DNA from: Desulfobacterales bacterium HSG17
Lineage (GTDB): Bacteria; Desulfobacterota; Desulfobacteria; Desulfobacterales; Desulfococcaceae
DNA: 8,952 nucleotides
Direction: 5' to 3'
Assembly: GCA_030377945.1 (NCBI GenBank)
Contig: JAUCGD010000121.1
Span: forward strand, 1 to 8,952
The position numbers and the translations under genes are program-made. Numbering within the stretch: position 1 is the first letter of the stretch; every line of letters begins with the position of its first letter. Positions 1 to 4,998 of this stretch are shown here, one piece after another. The notes below the pieces were generated by a model. That model made no database searches. It had not been told where the DNA came from and saw only the letters and a list, made by a program, of their open reading frames with translations.

Positions 1-120
1 AAATTCCCGCGCTACTTTCTGTCGTCCCTACGGGACTTAAACAGTTGATATAAAATATTTAAAGTCCCAGAGGGACGACAGGAAATAGCCCGGCAGTTTA
101 CTGCCGGGTCAAACGATGAT
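1..120 (-). mobile_element. Palindromic MITE/REP-like element, copy A (cut by window edge)
   Basis: This is the same element as the one at 3531-3685 but in the opposite orientation. A GC-rich hairpin (CCCGGCAGTTTACTGCCGGG, 89-108) flanks a long imperfect palindrome with arms at about 12-38 and 62-88. Each arm itself contains a small palindrome of the form GTCCC-N3-GGGAC. Half of a second hairpin (CCCGCG side) lies at 1-11 and runs off the window. The inner end is TCAAACGATGAT (109-120), matching the ends of copy B. The arms differ from each other at several positions, so this copy is more decayed than copy B. It begins 38 bases past the stop codon of the ATPase gene and could fold in its transcript. 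No transposase is visible; mobilisation by a REP-associated tyrosine (Y1) transposase in trans is a guess from the hairpin architecture. Confidence 0.75.
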
Positions 121-157
121 CGTGGCCAAAATCCGTTTGTCCATTGAGATTTTCCCT

Positions 158-1399
158 TTAATATATTACTCCTTCAGCCCTTGCCAGATATGGATCTGTG
201 GGTATTTCTTTTTTTAATTCTTTTAATATGACAAGGGCATTATCATATTCTTTCCGAGTGATATTTTCAAAAAGGTTTTCCAGTTTCTTGCGTATATCTT
301 CAGCAGGTCGGGATTCATCTTCCATTAAAAGTTCCAGCAGAAGATTCATTGTCATTCCATAGCTTTCATCAGGTTTTTCATACTCTATCCCAGTATGAGT
401 TCTTTTCAGAATAAAAATTGATTCCGGTTTGACATTGCCGAGAACCTGGGGTGAATGGGTTGTTATGATAAACTGGCAGTTGGGAAACGCGGTCAGAAGT
501 TTGGGTATAATCTGCCTCTGCCATGAAGGATGCAGATGAAGCTCTATGGCATCTATCATAAGGACTGCTTCTTCAAGTAAAGGATTTTCAGCTTCAGGAT
601 AACTCACAGCAAGATATACTGCAATTGTCGCTATAAATGCAATCTGGTGCTGTTCACCGCAAGACAGTTGTGAAAAAAGAAGAGTATCTTCCTTATTTCC
701 AGGATTTTTATCAACTGTAAATTCTTTTTTTTCCCTGTCATCAAAAAGGCCCCTAAAACCAGTAATATCAGAGATTACTTTTTTGACTGCCTGTAATATC
801 CTGTCTTTTTCAAAATGATCTTTTCCAAAATCTTTTCCACTGTCAATAAATTTTCTAAGTCTGCTGTTTTCCAAGGCTTCCCGATCTGAAATCCAGGCAA
901 AAGAATGACCGTACCGGGTTGTATCATCTATAATAGAACCCATAAACGGGTCCACTCCTGATATTAGGTTTCTTATTTTTTCGCTTGGAGCGTAAGTTCC
1001 TGTAATTGTGGAGCGGTCTTCTGAAAATGTTCTGTGGGGAGGCCGGATGCCTGGTTCGGGAAAGTGTGAGATTAGATCAGAGGTTATTTTGTCAGGTGTG
1101 CTGCTCGCGGTTGTGGTGATGTTTTTATCTCTGTAAGATAATTTCAGGCTGAGATATGCGTGTTTTGAACCTGTTTGAATATCATGCGGGTTGATAATAC
1201 CCCGATTTTCCAATTTTAACCGTTCATTGCCAGTAACATGATTAAGACATGCAATATCAATTGTTTTTCCCAGCGCGTTAAGTATGGTTGTTTTACCGCT
1301 TCCGTTTTTTCCGGCAAAAACATTTAACCTGGGATGAAAATCAATCTGCATTTCCCGGATGCCTTTGAAATTTTTTATGTTGATCTTTTTTACTTTCAC
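158..1399 (-). CDS. COG3950-type AAA/ABC-like ATPase (Septu PtuA-like)
   Basis: Predicted RecF/SMC-like ATPase of 413 residues. Seen in order: an N-terminal strand with IKNFKGI, Walker A GKNGSGKT (about residues 30-37), a FAWISDREALEN segment of the kind found in COG3950 proteins, an ABC signature-like LSCGEQ (about 245), Walker B VLMIDAIELHLHP (Asp about 283) and an H-loop THSPQV (about 315). The tail is helical and ends in a DPYLARAE motif, as in PtuA-like ATPases of anti-phage defence. The residue after the Walker B Asp is Ala, where the family normally has the catalytic Glu. I chose the GTG at 1399 because AAAGGA lies just upstream and the protein then starts MKVKKINIKNF. A GTG at 1435 is also in frame, but its extra 12 residues come from the dispersed repeat and it has no ribosome binding site. 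An HNH partner (PtuB) would be expected downstream, but copy A of the palindromic element is there instead. ATPase call firm; defence role inferred. Confidence 0.85.
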   Translation of the reverse strand: MKVKKINIKNFKGIREMQIDFHPRLNVFAGKNGSGKTTILNALGKTIDIACLNHVTGNERLKLENRGIINPHDIQTGSKHAYLSLKLSYRDKNITTTASSTPDKITSDLISHFPEPGIRPPHRTFSEDRSTITGTYAPSEKIRNLISGVDPFMGSIIDDTTRYGHSFAWISDREALENSRLRKFIDSGKDFGKDHFEKDRILQAVKKVISDITGFRGLFDDREKKEFTVDKNPGNKEDTLLFSQLSCGEQHQIAFIATIAVYLAVSYPEAENPLLEEAVLMIDAIELHLHPSWQRQIIPKLLTAFPNCQFIITTHSPQVLGNVKPESIFILKRTHTGIEYEKPDESYGMTMNLLLELLMEDESRPAEDIRKKLENLFENITRKEYDNALVILKELKKEIPTDPYLARAEGVIY

Positions 1400-1433
1400 C
1401 TTTTTGTTCCTTTGGCCATTAATTTTTTTTACC

Positions 1434-1459
1434 ACAGATTACACAGATTTGCACAGATT
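1434..1459. repeat. Triplicated ACAGATT dispersed repeat
   Basis: Three copies of ACAGATT occur at 1434, 1443 and 1453, and again at 3452, 3461 and 3471 in the duplicated segment. This ACCACAGATTACACAGATT kind of sequence is a familiar short dispersed repeat in several bacterial groups; its function is unknown to me. Here it separates the antitoxin end from the ATPase start and supplies the spurious in-frame GTG at 1435. Confidence 0.6.
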
Positions 1460-1490
1460 AATGAGTGCCAAAACGCAAAGTCACTTTCAT
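1458..1490 (-). pseudogene. 10-codon ORF, possible stub of a lost toxin gene
   Basis: An ATG overlaps the antitoxin stop as ATGA, the usual coupling of antitoxin and toxin genes. It reads MKVTLRFGTH and then stops inside the dispersed repeat. The first residues resemble the start of a RelE/ParE-type toxin, but ten codons are too few to identify a family. The likely history is that the toxin was replaced by the repeat after about seven codons; a chance ORF is equally possible. Confidence 0.3.
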
Positions 1491-1741
1491 TTCTTATTTT
1501 CTATATTCACTTCAACTGCTGAGAGTTTCTCATTTTGACGTTTTTTGACAAGTAAACCTGTTTCATAATCTTCAATTTTTTCTAATATAATTTCATATGT
1601 TTCAGCAGGGATAAGATAAGCTGTTGGTTTGTTGTGATTTAATATTGCTATTGGTTCACCGCCGGATTGTTCAATAAGTGCAGACGGATTTTTTTTTAAC
1701 TCGGATATGCTTGCAGAAATACTTGCTAATACGGATTCCAT
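1487..1741 (-). CDS. Phd/YefM-family antitoxin, toxin partner missing
   Basis: Antitoxin of 84 residues that would bind its own operator and neutralise a RelE/YoeB/Doc-type toxin. The N-terminal half matches the Phd/YefM fold: ISASISELKKNPSALIEQ, then GEPIAILNHNKPTAYLIPAE, typical of the DNA-binding domain, followed by a TYEIILEKIEDYE helix. The C-terminal toxin-binding tail ends VEVNIENKK. An in-frame ATG five codons earlier (1756) is rejected because a perfect GGGAGGT lies between the two ATGs, six bases before 1741. The last eight codons belong to the duplicated segment also found at 3505-3530. Downstream, only a ten-codon ORF remains where a toxin gene is expected, so this is probably an orphan antitoxin, able to act in trans at most. 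Family assignment is confident. Confidence 0.88.
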   Translation of the reverse strand: MESVLASISASISELKKNPSALIEQSGGEPIAILNHNKPTAYLIPAETYEIILEKIEDYETGLLVKKRQNEKLSAVEVNIENKK

Positions 1742-1747
1742 ATTTTT

Positions 1748-1754
1748 ACCTCCC
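1748..1754 (-). promoter_or_regulatory. Strong ribosome binding site deciding the antitoxin start
   Basis: Minus-strand GGGAGGT with a six-base spacer to the ATG at 1741. It overlaps codons two to three of the alternative longer reading, so it excludes the ATG at 1756. Confidence 0.85.
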
Positions 1755-1782
1755 ATTATAAATGATACTATTTTATGGTTTT

Positions 1783-1811
1783 AATATAGGTTTTATTTAT
1801 GGTCTTTGCAA
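1783..1811 (-). promoter_or_regulatory. Candidate sigma-70 promoter for the antitoxin
   Basis: On the minus strand TTGCAA (1811-1806) and TATATT (1788-1783) are separated by exactly 17 bases, in the 85-base gap between the Uma2 gene and the antitoxin. Transcription would start near 1776. An imperfect inverted repeat, CCATAAAAT against ATTTATAATGG (1753-1778), lies between the start site and the ribosome binding site and could be the autoregulatory operator expected for a Phd/YefM antitoxin. The -10 box matches consensus at 5 of 6 positions and the -35 box at 4 of 6. Confidence 0.45.
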
Positions 1812-1826
1812 GTGATGTTTTGTTCT

Positions 1827-2375
1827 TCATTTAAAGACTTTTGCATAAAATTTTTTAACCGGAATTGTTAATCCGATAGAAGTTAATTCAAGTTCGTCAT
1901 CGCTGTTTTTCAAAATTTCCAATTCCCATTTTTTCCCGGCACGCCTGTATAACCAGGCTTCAAATTTGTGCTGACTGACCAGAAGGTATTCCTGTAATGT
2001 CGGAATTTGGATATAATTTTGCAATTTGATTCCTCTGTCGAAATTTTCTGTGGAATCAGATAATACTTCAACAATCAGTATGGGCTTTTCTAAAACCAGA
2101 TCATCTTCTTCAGGTTCACAGGTAACAAAAATATCAGGATAGTAACAGTCATATCCTGCTTTTAGTTTCATGTCTGCCGAATAAACATCGCATGAAGATT
2201 TTTGCAGGTGGTGCATTAAATTATACAGGATATTTCCGGTTATTTTAACATGATTTTTTGTTGCACCTGCCATTGCAAGGATTTCGCCATTGACCAGTTC
2301 GTTTTTGTTTGACGAATTTTCTTCCAGCAGCAAATATTCATCTATTGTAAATAATTTTCTTTGAGGCAGTCCCAT
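1827..2375 (-). CDS. Uma2-family (DUF820) PD-(D/E)xK endonuclease-like protein
   Basis: Protein of 182 residues, the usual family length. Family landmarks are all visible: FTIDEYLLLE near the N-terminus, ELVNGEI (residues 26-32), YYPDIFVTC with the conserved Asp81, PILIVEVLSDST with Glu103, and a LQEYLLVSQ strand near residue 130. Asp81 and Glu103 are the expected metal-binding residues of the PD-(D/E)xK fold, so the active site looks intact. The cellular role of Uma2 proteins is not settled; they occur in many copies in cyanobacteria and other repeat-rich genomes. AGGA about nine bases before the ATG supports the start. It follows the DUF6508 gene by 39 bases, so the two may share a transcript. 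Confidence 0.92.
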   Translation of the reverse strand: MGLPQRKLFTIDEYLLLEENSSNKNELVNGEILAMAGATKNHVKITGNILYNLMHHLQKSSCDVYSADMKLKAGYDCYYPDIFVTCEPEEDDLVLEKPILIVEVLSDSTENFDRGIKLQNYIQIPTLQEYLLVSQHKFEAWLYRRAGKKWELEILKNSDDELELTSIGLTIPVKKFYAKVFK

Positions 2376-2414
2376 TGTTTTAATCCTATAATAGTAAAGC
2401 GAAATTTATTATTT

Positions 2415-2852
2415 TCATTTTTCTAATAATTGTTTCTCAATGGATTTGAGAACTCTTAAAATTAAACCAGATTCAAATGCTGAGACTAAAGCTCCTTCAC
2501 AAAACCTATCATTTCTTACAATCGCAGTGATTAATTTACATTTTGTTGGAATATCAACTGTGTCAAAATCAAATTTCTCATCATTTGCTATTTTTCGTCC
2601 TTCTTCCCATGCACCCCAATCAAAATCTATCATTACAGGCAGACTATACACTATTTTCATAAATTTTGTAACTATTGGTGCTTCTATGCAGTATGGAAGT
2701 TGGAAAATTCCTTTTTCATTTTTTTCACCACCTACCATTTTACCGAATTTTGTCGTATTTTGAATTGCTGGTATTAATTTTAATAATGGCAGCCACTCTT
2801 GAACAGTAAGGGCAAATATTTTTTCTTTATAATTATTCTCATTAATATTCAT
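2415..2852 (-). CDS. DUF6508-family protein of unknown function
   Basis: Cytoplasmic-looking protein of 145 residues without signal peptide or membrane segment. I recognise the DUF6508 pattern from two blocks: a central FDWGAWEEGR (about 77-86) and the C-terminal IVRNDRFCEGALVSAFESG (about 111-129), which is the most conserved part of that family. No function is established. The start ATG overlaps the stop of the 34-codon upstream ORF as ATGA, so translation is probably coupled. A ribosome binding site of its own is weak. The family assignment is from memory of the motif; a profile search against DUF6508 would decide it. Confidence 0.7.
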   Translation of the reverse strand: MNINENNYKEKIFALTVQEWLPLLKLIPAIQNTTKFGKMVGGEKNEKGIFQLPYCIEAPIVTKFMKIVYSLPVMIDFDWGAWEEGRKIANDEKFDFDTVDIPTKCKLITAIVRNDRFCEGALVSAFESGLILRVLKSIEKQLLEK

Positions 2853-2953
2853 CTTGTTATGTGCTCTTTCATTATTATCTGTTTTGCCCGTTTTGGCGGG
2901 AGTTTTATCTGAGAGGCAATATCTTCCGGGATTTCAATTAAGATTGATTGCAT
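2849..2953 (-). pseudogene. 34-codon UPF0175-like antitoxin stub
   Basis: The short ORF reads MQSILIEIPEDIASQIKLPP followed by a basic tail. This matches the first 25-30 residues of UPF0175 proteins, antitoxin-like proteins of about 70-80 residues, but the helix-turn-helix half is missing. GGAAA eight bases before the ATG gives it a plausible ribosome binding site. Its stop codon overlaps the DUF6508 start (ATGA). It may be a truncated antitoxin, or now merely a leader that carries ribosomes to the next gene. Confidence 0.5.
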
Positions 2954-3023
2954 TCTATTTTCCAAAGTGACGAATTTTGCTTATTTGTTTTTCTCAGGAA
3001 GTCAATTATTATTAAAATATCTG

Positions 3024-3263
3024 TCAAAACTCTGTTATAGGCCATGATTTCATCCTGATTTCATTTTCTGTTGTATTCCATTGAGATATTGACTGAAAAT
3101 CTTTTTTCCATCCATCTTTGAATGAGCAGGATTCTTTTTTTGTCGGTATTATTATAATCTGTACTTCCTTAGTATCAAGTTCTTTGGGTAAATCAACAGA
3201 AATGCGATTTCCAATAACCCTGCTATATGTTATCCAGGTGTTAGTTTCTTGAATTTGTTCCAT
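3024..3263 (-). CDS. Small antitoxin-like protein, partner not seen
   Basis: Protein of 79 residues. An N-terminal strand pattern, GNRISVDLPKELDTKEVQII (19-38), is the kind seen in AbrB-like or PIN-associated antitoxins. The acidic-aromatic tail DGWKKDFQSISQW...SWPITEF resembles small antitoxins encoded before VapC/PIN toxins in cyanobacteria and Desulfobacterota. I start it at the ATG at 3263 because GAGGG lies just upstream; the frame stays open to 3341, but only through the duplicated ATPase DNA in a different frame. No toxin follows: the 70 bases downstream are non-coding and then the UPF0175-like stub begins. Function as an antitoxin is inference. Confidence 0.6.
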   Translation of the reverse strand: MEQIQETNTWITYSRVIGNRISVDLPKELDTKEVQIIIIPTKKESCSFKDGWKKDFQSISQWNTTENEIRMKSWPITEF

Positions 3264-3417
3264 ATCTTCCCTCTTTGTGTTGTTTTCCCAGCGCGTTAAG
3301 TATGGTTGTTTTACCGCTTCCGTTTTTTCCGGCAAAAACATTTAACCTGGGATGAAAATCAATCTGTATTTTCCGGATGCCTTTGAAATTTTTAATGTCG
3401 ATCTTTTTTACTTTCAC
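3241..3417 (-). pseudogene. Truncated second copy of the COG3950 ATPase gene
   Basis: The first 45 or so codons equal the N-terminus of the ATPase at 158-1399, including an intact GKNGSGKTT Walker A (four residue differences if counted from the upstream GTG at 3453). Similarity ends near 3284; the frame then runs 13 codons into unrelated sequence and stops, overlapping the start of the antitoxin-like gene at 3263. The signature, Walker B and H-loop are absent, so it cannot be a working ATPase. The GTG at 3417 and its AAAGGA are preserved, so a peptide of 58 residues could still be made. Confidence 0.9.
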
Positions 3418-3530
3418 CTTTTTGTTCCTTTGGCCATTATTTTTTTTTACCACAGATTACACAGATTTGCACAGATTAATGAGTGCCAAAACGCAAAGTC
3501 ACTTTCATTTCTTATTTTCAATATTCACTT
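3282..3530 (-). repeat. 249-bp duplicated segment, copy 2 (truncated context)
   Basis: Second copy of 1264-1512, about 97-98% identical, same orientation. It carries the last eight antitoxin codons, the ACAGATT repeat and the ATPase N-terminus, but unrelated DNA lies on both sides. Its right end coincides with the first base of the palindromic element at 3531. Confidence 0.9.
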
Positions 3531-3685
3531 ATCATTGTTTCACCCGGCAGTAAACTGCCGGGCTATTATCTGTCGTCCCTCTGGGACTTTAAATACTTTC
3601 ATATCAATAATTTAAGTCCCAGAGGGACGACAGATAATAGCGCGGGAATTTATTCCCGTGCTTGCTTGCTGGATCAAACGATAAT
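3531..3685 (+). mobile_element. Palindromic MITE/REP-like element, copy B (complete)
   Basis: A nested symmetrical structure of 155 bases. The ends are ATCATTGTTTCA (3531-3542) and TCAAACGATAAT (3674-3685), an imperfect 12-bp inverted repeat. Inside are hairpin CCCGGCAGTAAACTGCCGGG (3543-3562), a perfect 27-bp inverted repeat (3563-3589 and 3614-3640) around a 24-base AT-rich loop, and a second hairpin CGCGGGAATTTATTCCCGTG (3641-3660). Each long arm holds an inner GTCCC-TCT-GGGAC palindrome. There is no coding capacity. It fills most of the non-coding gap between hsdS and the ATPase remnant; the remaining 100 bases up to hsdS show nothing I can name. In RNA it would fold strongly on either strand and may end or stabilise the hsd transcript. 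Confidence 0.85.
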
Positions 3686-3785
3686 CATGACCCTCAATTG
3701 TTTTAACTCTGCCATTCATTTTGCTTCTCTTTAAATTTTTCTGGAATTATTGTTCCAAGCATTTGTATTTCCGTTCGCTTTTTTA

Positions 3786-4991
3786 TTAAAATACCTGGCT
3801 TATTAGAGATTTTTGAAGAGATTTAGATGAAGAAATTTTATTCTGATTTGAGTTAATATATCCATCAATTTCTTTCAATATTTTAACAATTTTTTTTTGT
3901 TCTTCATAATCTGGGAATGGAATATACATCGCTTTTAATTCATCGCGATTAACTTTGGGCATCCCAGTTCTATTCTGAAAACGTAAAAGTTTTCTTGTAA
4001 ATTTTTCTGTTAATAAATAATAAAATAAATATTCTTTTAAAATACCCCCTTTTTTTAATCTCAATGGATAAATATCGGCACTACATAACCCTCTGAATTT
4101 TGGAAGTGCAACTTTTTTGAAGTAAGGACGTATTTTTGAATAAATAATATCATCTTCTGTAAAAAGATAATTTCCGCTTTTAATATTTAATTCTTTTGCA
4201 GTTTTTAACTCAGTTATTTTCCCTGTATTTGACTCAATCCTTTCGGAACCGATTTGATACAAATTTGCATATTTTTTTTTTTGGGGATCAACTTGCCCAC
4301 TTTTAATTTCAACACAGTCAAAGAATTTGGATTCGTTAAAATCTATTCTAATCAAACCACTTTTGCCATTTTTGGTATTTGTAATTTTCTTTTTTTTTAA
4401 GGCTTCAATTCCATATGTATAGAGTTTTTCTCGATTAATATTTCTTAATAGAATAGAATGTTCCAAGAACTCTAACGCCTTCTCAATCACCTCATCCATA
4501 CCCCAGAGAAGTTCCGCCAGCCGTGCTTGCTGGTCTTTTGGCGGGAGGAGGAATTCGTAGTTAGCGACATCACGCCATCTTACATGCGGATTTGTTGAAC
4601 CAACAATTGCAGAAATGGTATGGTTGTAAAAGCTTTCGCTGTGGAATAAAAAAGGAATAAAATCAGGTTGTACTATTTCAGAGTTTGGCTCAAGGGTTAA
4701 AGTCTTTTCTCCACAAATACCATCAAATGAGGCTAATGCAGTTCTTCGCAAATGTGGATTACGAGTTGGGAATAAAACTTGTCCCTTTCGAAAGATCTTA
4801 AAAAAAGTGGGAGGTAATTCATCATTTTCTTGATTCCCCCACCTCTTTATATTCAAAGATTCAGCATCAAAATGTTCGACCTTTAAAAATTTTTGAAATC
4901 TATTTTTGGCATTAAGCTTATCATTTTCTTCTTTTTTTGTAACAACATCAATTAGCTTGGTTTTCTTCCATTTTGTTTTATCTAATTTCAT
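3786..4991 (-). CDS. hsdS: Type I restriction-modification specificity subunit HsdS
   Basis: DNA-recognition subunit, 401 residues, the normal length for a two-domain HsdS. The first target-recognition domain covers about 1-150 and ends in YEFLLPPKDQQARLAELL, followed by a helical spacer (about 150-200). The second domain covers about 220-365 and ends in FPDYEEQKKIVKILKEID, followed by the second helix to the end. The paired closing motifs are the classic HsdS layout for a bipartite target. The ATG lies seven bases after the hsdM2 stop, so the gene is co-transcribed. A homopolymer A run of ten or more bases lies in the second domain near 4272-4282. The two domains are unlike each other, predicting an asymmetric target, which the sequence cannot reveal. 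Confidence 0.94.
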   Translation of the reverse strand: MKLDKTKWKKTKLIDVVTKKEENDKLNAKNRFQKFLKVEHFDAESLNIKRWGNQENDELPPTFFKIFRKGQVLFPTRNPHLRRTALASFDGICGEKTLTLEPNSEIVQPDFIPFLFHSESFYNHTISAIVGSTNPHVRWRDVANYEFLLPPKDQQARLAELLWGMDEVIEKALEFLEHSILLRNINREKLYTYGIEALKKKKITNTKNGKSGLIRIDFNESKFFDCVEIKSGQVDPQKKKYANLYQIGSERIESNTGKITELKTAKELNIKSGNYLFTEDDIIYSKIRPYFKKVALPKFRGLCSADIYPLRLKKGGILKEYLFYYLLTEKFTRKLLRFQNRTGMPKVNRDELKAMYIPFPDYEEQKKIVKILKEIDGYINSNQNKISSSKSLQKSLISQVF

Positions 4992-4998
4992 ATTATTA

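Larger units (their letters stand above)
1264..1512 (-). repeat. 249-bp duplicated segment, copy 1 (in native context)
   Basis: Aligns without gaps to 3282-3530 (offset 2018) with about six substitutions. It spans the last eight codons of the Phd/YefM antitoxin, the intergenic ACAGATT repeat and the ATPase N-terminus through Walker A. Real coding sequence continues on both sides here, so this copy is probably the source or the intact version. Four of the five substitutions inside the ATPase reading frame, counted from the GTG at 1435, change the amino acid (Ile/Asn, Asn/Asp, Glu/Lys, Met/Ile, with copy 1 first). Confidence 0.9.

Noticed and set aside
1..120. CRISPR-like repeat structure at the left edge
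   Set aside because: The repeats are inverted arms of one palindromic element; there is no series of direct repeats with unique spacers.
1400..1435. Start of the ATPase at the GTG at 1435
   Set aside because: It has no ribosome binding site and its extra residues lie in the dispersed repeat; the GTG at 1399 has AAAGGA upstream and gives a normal family N-terminus.
2881..2915. Possible rho-independent terminator around CCCGTTTTGGCGGG
   Set aside because: The stem is only about four base pairs, it lies inside the UPF0175-like stub, and the T run after it is short and on the strand opposite to the genes.
3241..3453. Second functional ATPase gene
   Set aside because: Only the Walker A region is present; the signature, Walker B and H-loop are missing and the frame enters unrelated DNA.
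3600..3719. Small minus-strand ORF beginning MNGRVKTIEGHDYRL
   Set aside because: Its second half is the palindromic element and the first half matches nothing I know; a chance reading is more likely.
1334..3734. Plus-strand ORFs at 1334-1522, 2440-2763, 3352-3615 and 3483-3734
   Set aside because: They run antisense to recognised genes or through the palindromic element, have no family features, and reflect AT-rich reverse reading.
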